Assembly: GCF_000306235.2 (NCBI RefSeq)
Contig: NZ_AKWZ02000011.1
Coordinates: 124,001 to 188,000 of the forward strand
Source: Leptospira fainei serovar Hurstbridge str. BUT 6
Lineage (GTDB): Bacteria; Spirochaetota; Leptospiria; Leptospirales; Leptospiraceae
Reading direction: 5' to 3'
Length of the DNA: 64,000 nt
Under the pieces are notes generated by a model. The model searched no databases. It saw only the letters and a list, made by a program, of their open reading frames with translations, and had not been told where the DNA came from. Position 1 is the first letter of the stretch; every line of letters begins with the position of its first letter. The translations under genes were made by a program, and so were the position numbers. Positions 8,813 to 16,976 of this stretch are shown in pieces.

Positions 8813-10216
8813 TTGTCCGATACTAGTTGGGCGATGCCTTTTTTTATCGGTCGAACGGAAATCTGGTCGGAATTAGCAAAGCCGATCGCTGCATTAGGAG
8901 CCGCATGGTTTTACTGGGATTTTTATAAAAAGACATACTATCCCGGCCAAGGCAATCTTGCGACCGTTACTGCCATTTTTTCCGGAATGGTGGCTACGGG
9001 AATTTCTCTAGTCTGGGAAGTTCAAGTTTTTGATTTCTTTCCGGACCTTTCCCATTTTTCTCGAGCGATATTTGTAGGAGCTCTTCCCGAAGAAAGTTCC
9101 AAAGCTCTTATTGCGCTTTGGTATTTTCGGCGAGTCGGGAGGACTCTAAGCCTCGCCGACGGACTTTACTTCGGACTAACCGTAGGAGCATCTTTCGGTT
9201 GCATCGAAAACATTTTTTATTCTTTTACGTTGGAATTCTGGCCTAGCCTCTTACGAGCAGGTACTTCACTACCTTTGCACGCCTTTTCGGGAGGAATTCT
9301 AGGTTTCTTCCTGCTTAGAAATTATCAAACCCGAAAAGCCGCTTTGTCAAACTTCGAAACCTGGGTTGCTTTCTTGGGAGTCATCTTACTTCACGGAATT
9401 TATAACCGATTGGTCGCAGACGGAGAAAACGGGATTCTATTCATTCCGATTCTATTAGGATTATCTTTTATAGCCTTGGAATTTCTAGTAGTACAAGCAC
9501 AGGTGACACTTCCGTTCGAGGTAATGCAAACTGAGGATTTATTTTTGGACGATTACTCGATGATTCAAAAATACAGCCGATATGATTCATGGTTACGCAA
9601 AACGCAAACAGGCGAGGCAATTACCGAGATACCTCTATTTCGATCCCTTTCGGCCGGAAGAACGTTAGTCGCAATTTTCTTGTTCGGGATGCCCGTATTT
9701 TGTTTAAATTTCTATTTTTTTTCACCGCAGCTCATTCCGCACTATCTTGTAAGCATAGATTTCCAACAATTTATCGCGCTTTTTATGGAGTACCCTACAT
9801 GGCTCGGTATTTTGTTTCTTTTACGGGGGTTTTTAAATCCTTCCTTCTTTCAGGAGAGAATCCTAAAAGTACCGCTATTTTTGTCCGTGACTTTGGGAAC
9901 TCATGAGGAAGAGGAACCTACTCTAGCCTATTCTCTTTCTATAAGAGGGTTTTATTCTCCCGTTACTATGGAACCGATTTTAGGGAGAGAAACGAAAGCC
10001 TCTTTTTATATCGCCGGAAAAAGCTTTGTAGGAATCAGAGCAGTGCCGGTCTGGAAGAACTTCCGACCGGAAGACCCGAATCATGAAAGCGGGGCATTAT
10101 ATCGATTCCAGAATATACCATGGAGCTTAATCGCTTGGCGATGGATCGTTCGAATCCGGCAGCAAGTACGCAATTCGTTTGATGCGATACACGGAATCAA
10201 GTTCCGCCGAAACTAG
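8813..10216 (+). CDS. PrsW-like glutamic intramembrane protease with C-terminal extension
   Basis: A 467-residue polytopic membrane protein. Its first half has the hallmarks of PrsW-type intramembrane proteases: LPEESSKA with the paired glutamates (Glu93, Glu94), FGCIENIFYS with Glu132 and Asn133, LHAFSGGILG with His156, and another His in ILLHGIYN. The family cleaves membrane-bound substrates; Bacillus PrsW cleaves an anti-sigma factor, but the target here is unknown. PrsW proteins are often about 200-300 residues; this one carries roughly 230 more, with two further hydrophobic segments and a soluble tail. The start is TTG at 8813, with AAGGA five bases upstream; ATG 8834 is an alternative. 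It follows the LruC lipoprotein by 34 bases. Confidence 0.8.
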   Translation: MSDTSWAMPFFIGRTEIWSELAKPIAALGAAWFYWDFYKKTYYPGQGNLATVTAIFSGMVATGISLVWEVQVFDFFPDLSHFSRAIFVGALPEESSKALIALWYFRRVGRTLSLADGLYFGLTVGASFGCIENIFYSFTLEFWPSLLRAGTSLPLHAFSGGILGFFLLRNYQTRKAALSNFETWVAFLGVILLHGIYNRLVADGENGILFIPILLGLSFIALEFLVVQAQVTLPFEVMQTEDLFLDDYSMIQKYSRYDSWLRKTQTGEAITEIPLFRSLSAGRTLVAIFLFGMPVFCLNFYFFSPQLIPHYLVSIDFQQFIALFMEYPTWLGILFLLRGFLNPSFFQERILKVPLFLSVTLGTHEEEEPTLAYSLSIRGFYSPVTMEPILGRETKASFYIAGKSFVGIRAVPVWKNFRPEDPNHESGALYRFQNIPWSLIAWRWIVRIRQQVRNSFDAIHGIKFRRN

Positions 10217-10221
10217 ACATG

Positions 10222-10233
10222 GATTTATAAATC
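10222..10233. other. 12-bp perfect palindrome between convergent genes
   Basis: GATTTATAAATC is perfectly self-complementary and sits in the 25-base gap between the stops of the PrsW-like gene and the O-antigen-ligase-like gene. It is too short and A/T-rich to call a terminator with confidence. Confidence 0.35.
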
Positions 10234-10241
10234 TACGTCAA

Positions 10242-12293
10242 TTAACGGATTCGGTTTAACCCGTCAAAGTCTTCCGCGGAAATAAAGAATTCGGCAGGTC
10301 CCGATTCCATCCAGGAAACTCTTAGAACTTTTGCAGTTAAAAGTTTTGCACCGGCAGGAACAGCTAAAGCCACCGTATTGGATATTGCGTTAAGCGGAGT
10401 GCTCCTAGATTGAAGTTCTACGCCTTTTTCATCCGAGAAAATCCATTTAATATAAATTGGCTTTCCAGGTTTCGGATCATGAGCGAGGCCTACTCTTAGA
10501 TTTACGGAATTTTTATCACCCAACACCCAAGACGTTCCGGAACGGAATACATGGACTCTTGATCCGTTTTTAACGGTATTTTTTTCCCTTGCGGAAAGCT
10601 GGAAGGTTTTGCGCTCCTCGTAACGGAACTCGGGGCCCTGTGCATGACTAGACAGCTTGACTAGGGTCTTCATAGCTATTGTAAGACCGAACACCAAACA
10701 CAGTAAATTAAATGCGGGAACGATCCACCATTTCGGAAGCATCCTAGTGGAAGGTCCGGATGAGCCCAAAATCCAAAATAAAAGGAAACCTAAACTTCCT
10801 GCTCCGCCGATCCAAGGTTGGTAAAAGAAAATAGGAAAAAGCAATAAAAGTAAGGTCCAGTAGGTTCCGCGTAAGTATGCCTCGAATCCGATCCACGTAG
10901 CAAAGAGTAGAAAAAGTAGGATTCCGCCGTCGCTTAATAATAATACCAAAGAGCTGAGAGCAAAGTCCTGTAGCCCGTGCGCCGGAAAAGATCCTCTAGG
11001 ACCTAATTCTATCCAACGAAGAGCAAAGTTTCCAAAACCCTGTCCAAAAACAGGAGCTTCCTTCCACCAATTCCAAGCGGATAAAGTTTGAACCCAACCG
11101 TCTTTCCAGTACAATTCTAGAATTTTGGAAAGTCCTTTTCCTTTATGCCAAGCTGCAAGTATGTCTTCCTTAAATACTTGCCAAGCAGTCGGCGACCAAT
11201 CAAAGCCTCCCGCAAAATACATTCCGAGGAATAGAAGAACGGTCCCAACGAAAACAAGTGGAATGAAGGAATATTTTAAAATAGGATTTCTAAATCCTTT
11301 TTGGTAAGAGAGAATCGCAACCACCATTCCTTCTAAGGATAGCAGGATCCAAAATCCGGTTCCTTGGAATCTTCCCGCTAAGAAGAGAGGAATTAAAATC
11401 GAGATACTTAAAACAACTCTAGTGATAATCCGCCAGTTTCGACTATGCACATGATATAAAAAGAGACCTGCAAGGATCGGCATGCCGATTCCGAAGGAAG
11501 CTGCATCCGGAAAGAATCCCGAGACTCCGAATGTTTCCGCGTTACCGGAACTAAACGGAAAAACCGTTTCCTTAGAAAGTCCCTGGAGGGCTCCTAAAAT
11601 CAAATTCCCGGTGAATCCGACTAGAATTCCTGTTCTCCACTGTTTAACGGGCGGGTCCGTATCATGAGAACTTGTTTCTTCCGCCAGAAAGTAAATTACC
11701 GCCGAAAGCCAAGCTCCCAATCCGTCCAAAGTCAATCCAAACGCATACTTGGACGAAATCCCCGCCGAGTATTCCGTATCTTGTAGAATTCCTTCGGTTA
11801 AAGGGGAAATACCAAAATACGTTAGTAGTCTTTCTATGAGTAAAAAAGTGAAAAGTGCGAGAAGTCCCGCTTTCGGATTCTTAGTAAAATCGAGAGAATT
11901 CTTATACGGTCGGTTGATATAAAAATATCTGAGTACCGGATCCTCTTCGTTAACAGAATGCCCGTAAAACGTGGAAACGTATTGCCTTAGAAAAACACCT
12001 AAAGTTGCACCTGCAAATAACGCCGAGAGATAAAGATATCCGGTTTCCGTGGCCAAAAGTAATCCGGGAGAAAGTAACGCAAATGCAGCCGTAAAAATCC
12101 GACCCGATTTGCGGTGATGCAAATTCGGTAATAATCCGGCGACGAATTGAATGCAGGCAATGCCAAAACTCGTATCCGGATTGCGCACCAATAAAGACCA
12201 GCGCAATAAAATATAAGAAAGGATCACACTTAAGATAAGTGTTAAGAAAGTCGGGGTTCTAAGCGGCCTCAATCGGGCAAAAATGCTTGGCAC
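10242..12293 (-). CDS. Polytopic membrane protein, O-antigen ligase/polymerase-like
   Basis: A 683-residue protein with a dozen or more hydrophobic helices in residues 1-560 and a C-terminal soluble domain of about 120 residues. The segment around GQGFGNFALRW followed by PAHGLQDFALSSLVLLLSDGG resembles the periplasmic loop of O-antigen ligases and Wzy polymerases (G-x-G-x-G then H-N/D, leading into an L-x-E/D-x-G helix). This makes transfer or polymerisation of surface polysaccharide the best guess. No glycosyltransferases adjoin it. The C-terminal beta-rich domain is not one I recognise. It follows the DksA-like gene on the same strand after 70 bases, so co-transcription is possible. Confidence 0.6.
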   Translation of the reverse strand: MPSIFARLRPLRTPTFLTLILSVILSYILLRWSLLVRNPDTSFGIACIQFVAGLLPNLHHRKSGRIFTAAFALLSPGLLLATETGYLYLSALFAGATLGVFLRQYVSTFYGHSVNEEDPVLRYFYINRPYKNSLDFTKNPKAGLLALFTFLLIERLLTYFGISPLTEGILQDTEYSAGISSKYAFGLTLDGLGAWLSAVIYFLAEETSSHDTDPPVKQWRTGILVGFTGNLILGALQGLSKETVFPFSSGNAETFGVSGFFPDAASFGIGMPILAGLFLYHVHSRNWRIITRVVLSISILIPLFLAGRFQGTGFWILLSLEGMVVAILSYQKGFRNPILKYSFIPLVFVGTVLLFLGMYFAGGFDWSPTAWQVFKEDILAAWHKGKGLSKILELYWKDGWVQTLSAWNWWKEAPVFGQGFGNFALRWIELGPRGSFPAHGLQDFALSSLVLLLSDGGILLFLLFATWIGFEAYLRGTYWTLLLLLFPIFFYQPWIGGAGSLGFLLFWILGSSGPSTRMLPKWWIVPAFNLLCLVFGLTIAMKTLVKLSSHAQGPEFRYEERKTFQLSAREKNTVKNGSRVHVFRSGTSWVLGDKNSVNLRVGLAHDPKPGKPIYIKWIFSDEKGVELQSRSTPLNAISNTVALAVPAGAKLLTAKVLRVSWMESGPAEFFISAEDFDGLNRIR

Positions 12294-12363
12294 GAATTGA
12301 AAATGGTCCTAGAAAGTAAGTAGATTTCAATCTAAAAATAGGAAAAAACAGAAACGGCGAGAC

Positions 12364-12816
12364 TCAGTCGTCTAAAGAATCTAAATCAGTCGGGATTTTA
12401 TAAGTGCCCGTCAAGGTCGCGGATAAAGGACTTTTTTTACCGGAAGCACGGTGCTTTGATACCGCCTCTGCATACTCCACAGTATATCTCGTCCAAGGAA
12501 TCGCTTTTAAGCGGGCTAAAGGTATTTTTTTACCTGTCCCCTCGCAAATTCCATAGGTTCCATCTTCGATTTTTTCGAGAGCTACATCGATTTCACGGAT
12601 CGTATCGATTTCGGACTCTGTGAGAACGGAACTGAGCATTTCTTCGTTGATTTCGGAGGCGATATCGGCGATATCCCCCATCTCTTTTAAGCCGGAAGGT
12701 TTACTATTATCTTCCCACTTGGCATACTTTTCCAGTAGAGAGTTTTTTCTCTCCACTAGCAGTTCCTGCAACTCGTTCAGGATTTTCTTATCGTATGCAA
12801 GTTTTTTCGCGACCAT
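12364..12816 (-). CDS. DksA/TraR-family protein without a zinc finger
   Basis: A 150-residue homologue of DksA, the factor that enters the RNA polymerase secondary channel and modulates transcription with ppGpp. The coiled coil includes the tip motif D-x-x-D-x-A (GDIADIASE, about residues 46-54). The zinc-finger region reads YGICEGTGKKIPLARLKAIPW and what follows has no further Cys, so only one of the four cysteines of the classical finger remains. This resembles the cysteine-poor DksA-like proteins of Firmicutes (YteA/YocK type). It starts 11 bases after the stop of rpmG, so the two genes form an operon. A global regulatory role is likely; zinc binding is not. Confidence 0.85.
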   Translation of the reverse strand: MVAKKLAYDKKILNELQELLVERKNSLLEKYAKWEDNSKPSGLKEMGDIADIASEINEEMLSSVLTESEIDTIREIDVALEKIEDGTYGICEGTGKKIPLARLKAIPWTRYTVEYAEAVSKHRASGKKSPLSATLTGTYKIPTDLDSLDD

Positions 12817-12827
12817 CGGTTTTCGGT

Positions 12828-12980
12828 TTATACCTTAGATTCCTTATGTTCGACGTGCGCTCTGCAAAATTTACAAAACTTTTTCGTAACAAGTTTCTCG
12901 GATTTCGCCTTTTTATTTTTAGTCTGGAAGTAAGCGTCTTTCTTACATACCTGACAGGAAAGCTTAATGATCTCTCTCAT
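12828..12980 (-). CDS. rpmG: 50S ribosomal protein L33
   Basis: A 50-residue protein beginning MREIIKLSCQVC and containing FCKFCRAHVEH: two C-x-x-C pairs that make the zinc ribbon of the cysteine-containing (C+) form of L33. Length, charge and the position of both Cys pairs fit the family. It is translated from ATG 12980 to TAA 12828. Its stop is 11 bases before the DksA-like start, suggesting that ribosome production and the transcription regulator share a transcript. No EF-Tu, secE or nusG gene adjoins it, unlike the arrangement in many bacteria. Confidence 0.93.
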   Translation of the reverse strand: MREIIKLSCQVCKKDAYFQTKNKKAKSEKLVTKKFCKFCRAHVEHKESKV

Positions 12981-13102
12981 GGCGGATTTCTCTTTGCAAA
13001 AATTAACCTAAAACCTGAAAAACGGGATTTTCGAGTCAAAAATGGCTCTCCCCTATAGGTTTCAAGGCTGCATTAGCAATAAAAAAAAAGTTGGCTGAAA
13101 AA

Positions 13103-14068
13103 TCAAGGAAGATCGTTCGGAAACTTCGAAATTTCCTCTTTCCCGACCGGTGGGTATTTTCTCCATATAGCGGCCAAAACGCTTCCAATCACAGAATGAA
13201 TAAAACTGGATAAGGCGGCGGGAATCGCGACAAGAGGATCCGTAAAATTATTTTTAGAAAGAACGACTCCAAGACCGCTATTCTGCATTCCGACCTCGAT
13301 AGAAACCGTTCGAGAAACGATTAAGGAACGGGTAATCAATTTAGCAAACCAGTATCCGAAAAAATAACCGGACGCGTGCAAGAGGAAGACAGCGGAAAGA
13401 AGAAGCATCCCCGATTTCACAACAGCCGATTTTCCGGCTCCTAGAATAGAGGAGACAATGAGTGAAATCAAAATAACCGCAATAAATGGAGAAACTACTT
13501 TAACTCGATCCGCAAATCTAGGAGTGTATCGATTCAAAAGAATCCCTAACGTTACGGGAACAATAACGACTTCAAAAGTGTTCAAAAATAGTCCGAACGG
13601 ATTCGCGCCCACTCGATTTCCGACTAATAGCAATGTTAATGTAGGTGTAAGAATGACTGAGAGTACGGTAGATATAGCAGTCATGGTCACCGATAGCGCC
13701 AAATCTCCTCTTGCTAAAAACGAGATCACGTTGGAAGCAACTCCCCCCGGACAACAGGCGACGACGATTAGCCCCGTAGATAGAGGAGAGGGAAGTTCCA
13801 ATAAAATTCCTATCCCCCAACCTGCTAAAGGCATAATCGTATATTGACCTACGACACCGACCAAAACGGCTTTCGGAGTTTGGAAGACTCTCTTAAAATC
13901 CTCCGGGACCAATGTGATGCCCATTCCAAGCATCGTTAATCCTAAACTATAGGTAATCCAAGGACCGTCAAACCAAGCGATCCAGGTTGGATAAATCCAA
14001 CTGATGGAAACCCCGGCTATTACCCAGAACGGAAATAGAAGAGAGGCTCGTTCAAAAAATCTAGCCAA
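13103..14068 (-). CDS. Bile acid:sodium symporter family transporter
   Basis: A 321-residue membrane protein with about nine to ten hydrophobic helices, typical in length and pattern for the BASS superfamily (bile acid:Na+ symporter / ArsB-like). Conserved family segments are GMGITLVPEDF near the N-terminus, VVACCPGGVASNVISFLARGD in the middle (the GGxxSN region around the helix break) and EVGMQNSGLGVVL in the C-terminal half. Bacterial members move organic anions such as pantoate or keto acids; the substrate here cannot be assigned. It starts three bases after the stop of the class V aminotransferase, so both are probably co-expressed. Confidence 0.92.
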   Translation of the reverse strand: MARFFERASLLFPFWVIAGVSISWIYPTWIAWFDGPWITYSLGLTMLGMGITLVPEDFKRVFQTPKAVLVGVVGQYTIMPLAGWGIGILLELPSPLSTGLIVVACCPGGVASNVISFLARGDLALSVTMTAISTVLSVILTPTLTLLLVGNRVGANPFGLFLNTFEVVIVPVTLGILLNRYTPRFADRVKVVSPFIAVILISLIVSSILGAGKSAVVKSGMLLLSAVFLLHASGYFFGYWFAKLITRSLIVSRTVSIEVGMQNSGLGVVLSKNNFTDPLVAIPAALSSFIHSVIGSVLAAIWRKYPPVGKEEISKFPNDLP

Positions 14069-14071
14069 TGA

Positions 14072-15217
14072 TCACCTTGCCAAGAGATCGACCACATGAT
14101 CTAACTGCTCTTTTGCAATATAAATATGCGGCGAAAATCGAATTCTTCCTAGACGCAAGGCGCACATGACACCGCTCTTTTTTAAGTGATTAATCGTTTC
14201 TTCCAGAGAGACATCCGGCTTTTCAGCCACGACAATTCCGGTTTTAAAATCCGGAAAATGGTCCGAACAAAGCTTCCAGCCCGCTTCTCGTAACCGATCC
14301 GATAAATAATCGGCGAGCTCGTAGATTCGAGCCATGGAGGAATGAAAACCTATTTCATTCAGCATTTCCAAGGTCGACTGAAAATAGACCCAGTCTATAA
14401 AATTCACGGTTGAAATCTCGTATCGATCGGTGCCTTTCAATTCTTCGCGATACGGAAGATACACTTCGTCATTTACTACCGACCCGGTGCCTTTGAACGG
14501 AAATTGGAGAGATTCCAATTTTTCTTTGGCCACATACATGACCCCCAAACCTAGAGGTCCAAGAAGCCATTTCCAAGCAGGAAAGGCCATATAAGAGATC
14601 TTCATTTCTCTAGGACGGATCGGTAATAAACCGACACCTTGCGCCCCGTCTAAAGCGAATTCAATTCCCTTTTCAGCCAGAAGATTTCCGATCTCTTCTA
14701 AAGGGAAAGGCATCCCCGTGCACCAGTGAACTGCGGAAAGACTAACCAGTCGCGTCTCCGGAGTTAACGAATCTTTTAAGTTTTCTAAAAACCCTTCCGG
14801 AGTTTCCGACATCGGAACAAAGGCAAGTTCAACGCCTTTTTCCTTCCAATGTTCCCAAGGATAAATATTCGAAGGATACTCGTTCTCAAGAAGTAAAATT
14901 TGGTCCCCAGGCTGCAATTGTACGCCTAAAGAAATAAAATTCATCCCTTCGTTCGTATTATGAATTAAGCTGAGTTCTTCCTGATCGCAACCGAGTAATT
15001 CGGCGAGAATTTTCCGAATCGCCCTTTTTACGCTTACATAACGTCTTACTTCGGTGAGACCGCCGTGAGATGCGTATCCATGGAGATATTCGTTGACCCA
15101 ACGGATCGTTTCGGTATTACAAGGGGTAGTACCGCAATTATTTAACCAAATCATTTCCCGATTTACTGGATATAAGGCTTGGATCTTTGCCCAATCCGGA
15201 GTGGCGTTTGTTTTCAT
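14072..15217 (-). CDS. Class V aminotransferase (PLP-dependent)
   Basis: A 381-residue fold-type I PLP enzyme of aminotransferase class V (the cysteine desulfurase / isopenicillin-N epimerase superfamily). The N-terminal WLNNCGTTP motif, the central FALDGAQGVG (Asp binding the pyridine nitrogen, about residue 190) and AFPAWKWLLGPLGLG (the Lys is the probable Schiff-base residue) identify the family. ATG 15217 is preferred, with GGA six bases upstream and an N-terminus that fits relatives; a TTG at 15253 would add 12 residues. The substrate is unknown. It lies three bases upstream of the BASS transporter, which may carry its substrate or product; that link is a guess. Confidence 0.87.
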   Translation of the reverse strand: MKTNATPDWAKIQALYPVNREMIWLNNCGTTPCNTETIRWVNEYLHGYASHGGLTEVRRYVSVKRAIRKILAELLGCDQEELSLIHNTNEGMNFISLGVQLQPGDQILLLENEYPSNIYPWEHWKEKGVELAFVPMSETPEGFLENLKDSLTPETRLVSLSAVHWCTGMPFPLEEIGNLLAEKGIEFALDGAQGVGLLPIRPREMKISYMAFPAWKWLLGPLGLGVMYVAKEKLESLQFPFKGTGSVVNDEVYLPYREELKGTDRYEISTVNFIDWVYFQSTLEMLNEIGFHSSMARIYELADYLSDRLREAGWKLCSDHFPDFKTGIVVAEKPDVSLEETINHLKKSGVMCALRLGRIRFSPHIYIAKEQLDHVVDLLAR

Positions 15218-15266
15218 CCTTCGTCCAAATTGAAACTTTAGTACGGAAGACAAAACCCTTTTTTAG

Positions 15267-15294
15267 CGGAGCGTCTCGGAAAGAGAGCGCTCCG
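15267..15294. terminator. Stem-loop between ferritin-like gene and aminotransferase
   Basis: CGGAGCG TCTC, a five-base loop (GGAAA) and GAGA G CGCTCCG form a GC-rich stem of about eleven pairs with one bulged G. On the minus strand, where both flanking genes are read, the stem is followed by CTAAAAAAGG, not a T-run, so it is not a textbook intrinsic terminator. It could slow or terminate transcription, or protect the upstream mRNA 3' end. Confidence 0.45.
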
Positions 15295-15309
15295 ATTTTA
15301 GTAGAATCT

Positions 15310-16059
15310 CTAGCGTTTTTTCTTAGCAGCCGCTTTCTTTTTGGGTGCGGCTTTCTTAGCGGCGATCTTTTTCTTTGCCGGTGCGATTTTCTTTTTGGCG
15401 GAAGATTTTTTAGGGATTGCAGCGGCTTTCTTAGCTACTTTTTTGGCGGCTGCTTTTTTGGGTTTGGCAACTTTGGAACTTTTAGCCCCTTTTACCGGGC
15501 TATCCACCGCTTTAGCGACTTCTTCGGCTTGCTCGTCCCAAAAATACGCACCTCTGCCCGAATGAGTTTGATCCAGGGCGTTGAGTTCCGCTTCCAAAAG
15601 GGACTGATAATTTTGGCTATATTCCATAAGTTTGCTAAACAAGAGCCTAATATTCGGATCAGTGAACTTAGTCGTTAGCTTTTCATAAAATGCCACCGAG
15701 TTCTCCGCTTCCCTGATCGCAAGTTCCAAAGCTTCATGAGCGTCTTTGGAGCCCGGACCGATAATCGTCCGTTCCACTTTATTCATTAATTTCTGAATCG
15801 TCGTCTGATGAAATTTATGAATCGCGGTAAGTTGTTTTAAATTAGGGAGTTCGGCGCCTTCCGCTACTTCGTAAATTTCAGTGATGAATTTAATATGATC
15901 ATCGACTTCCTCCGCAAGGCGCTCGAAAAGCTCTCGCGTGCGACCCGGCGGAAGTTTTTCGTACGTATCCATATAGAACTCGAAGTAGTCCTTCTCGTGT
16001 TGGATCGCCGCTGCAATGGCCTCGAGGAAAGTTGTTTCTTTAAGAGGTTTGATACTCAT
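15310..16059 (-). CDS. Ferritin-like (rubrerythrin-type) protein with histone-H1-like tail
   Basis: A 249-residue two-part protein. Residues about 8-160 form a four-helix ferritin-like domain. Candidate di-iron ligands are Glu22 (HEKDYFEFY), Glu50/Glu51 with His55 (EEVDDH), Glu119 (REAENS) and Glu146; the second E-x-x-H is degenerate, with Asn150 where His is expected. Residues about 175-249 are a low-complexity basic tail of Lys, Ala, Pro and Ser (AAKKVAKKAAA, PAKKKIAAKK and similar), like bacterial histone-H1 homologues and the tails of some phasins and nucleoid proteins. The likely meaning is a DNA- or polymer-binding protein carrying an iron or redox module, comparable in concept to Dps. 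It appears monocistronic, with the start at ATG 16059. Confidence 0.82.
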   Translation of the reverse strand: MSIKPLKETTFLEAIAAAIQHEKDYFEFYMDTYEKLPPGRTRELFERLAEEVDDHIKFITEIYEVAEGAELPNLKQLTAIHKFHQTTIQKLMNKVERTIIGPGSKDAHEALELAIREAENSVAFYEKLTTKFTDPNIRLLFSKLMEYSQNYQSLLEAELNALDQTHSGRGAYFWDEQAEEVAKAVDSPVKGAKSSKVAKPKKAAAKKVAKKAAAIPKKSSAKKKIAPAKKKIAAKKAAPKKKAAAKKKR

Positions 16060-16243
16060 ATGTTAGCTCCGGTCGCGTCAATTCTAGGGAGATTTCCCGA
16101 TGGGTTCAATACTATTTTTTCGTTTTTTCTCATCCAAAGATTGTCGCACATGTTCATTTTTTTTTGAGGAACTTGACGCTCATAAAAGCGTTTGCGGAAG
16201 AAATTCCATTCTTAATTCGAAAAAACAATCCTAAAATTTCGGT

Positions 16244-16876
16244 TCAAGATTCTTCTTCCGTGGAGACGAAAATTAAAAATTGAGCAAGGTAGTATGTTCC
16301 CATAATCCAACTTCCATGCGCCGGGAATCGGATCGCGGTAAAATGACTTAATGCAATCAGCATATCGGAAAAAATAAAAATAACTGCGCCGGAAATCCCC
16401 AGCCAAAAATCCAATTTTTCACATTCTCTAGAAGATGCTCTCCAACCCATCGTGCAGATCGCGGCAACGTAAAGTAGGACGGGTAAACTCATAACGATCG
16501 GAATTCCAGGTAAGAGCCAATAATAAAAGCCGCCGCCGCCTACTACAAAAGGTATTAGGCGAACGATCTGCACCGGATTTCCTCGGGAGAAGCCCCAAGA
16601 ATACGATAACTGCGCGATTAGAAAACTTCCTAAACCGAAAACGAAATATTCCGCCGGAAAGGTTAAAATCGCGTCCCCAAAGAAAGAAAATATCAAACCG
16701 AAACCGATCCATATTCCGCTTCCCTTCGTCTGCCAACGTCTATCCCTACTGAAATCCCAAAGTAATAGCAGAATCGGTAAAACTTTTGATCCCAACCTAA
16801 GTAAAAAAACCTCCGGCCAAAAGTTGACTACAACCAAATGCAAAAGGCATAGGAGAGGGTAAACGATATAGAGCAT
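16244..16876 (-). CDS. Lysoplasmalogenase (YhhN/TMEM86 family)
   Basis: A 210-residue integral membrane protein with about eight hydrophobic helices. YhhN family signatures are present: RLGSKVLPILLLL near the N-terminus (the S-K-x-x-P block), FSFFGDAIL (the G-D motif in helix 3) and SGAVIFIFSDMLIAL (the G-A-x-x-F-x-x-S-D block). The family hydrolyses the vinyl-ether bond of lysoplasmalogens, although in aerobic bacteria lacking plasmalogens the physiological substrate is unclear. Divergent from terC with 100 bases between them, which include a short dyad. Confidence 0.87.
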   Translation of the reverse strand: MLYIVYPLLCLLHLVVVNFWPEVFLLRLGSKVLPILLLLWDFSRDRRWQTKGSGIWIGFGLIFSFFGDAILTFPAEYFVFGLGSFLIAQLSYSWGFSRGNPVQIVRLIPFVVGGGGFYYWLLPGIPIVMSLPVLLYVAAICTMGWRASSRECEKLDFWLGISGAVIFIFSDMLIALSHFTAIRFPAHGSWIMGTYYLAQFLIFVSTEEES

Positions 16877-16927
16877 TGAGCCTCCGGGTTCTGGAAAGTC
16901 CGGGATTTGGGATTGTCTTCCTGCTCT

Positions 16928-16941
16928 CAGGTTAGAACCTG
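16928..16941. promoter_or_regulatory. Dyad between divergent lysoplasmalogenase and terC genes
   Basis: CAGGTT-AG-AACCTG has perfect 6-base arms around a 2-base centre, in the 100-base gap between two divergent start codons, 36 bases before the TerC start. The position fits a protein-binding operator; the regulator is unknown and a chance palindrome is possible. Confidence 0.35.
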
Positions 16942-16976
16942 TCTCCCATCAACCATTTTCGGGTCTGGATGCTGCG

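Noticed and set aside
12795..13058. Plus-strand ORF over rpmG
   Set aside because: The opposite strand encodes an intact L33 with both C-x-x-C pairs.
15187..15678. Plus-strand ORF across the Lys-rich tail of the ferritin-like gene
   Set aside because: A Phe/Leu-rich antisense shadow of AAG/GCC repeats; no ribosome-binding site and no domain.
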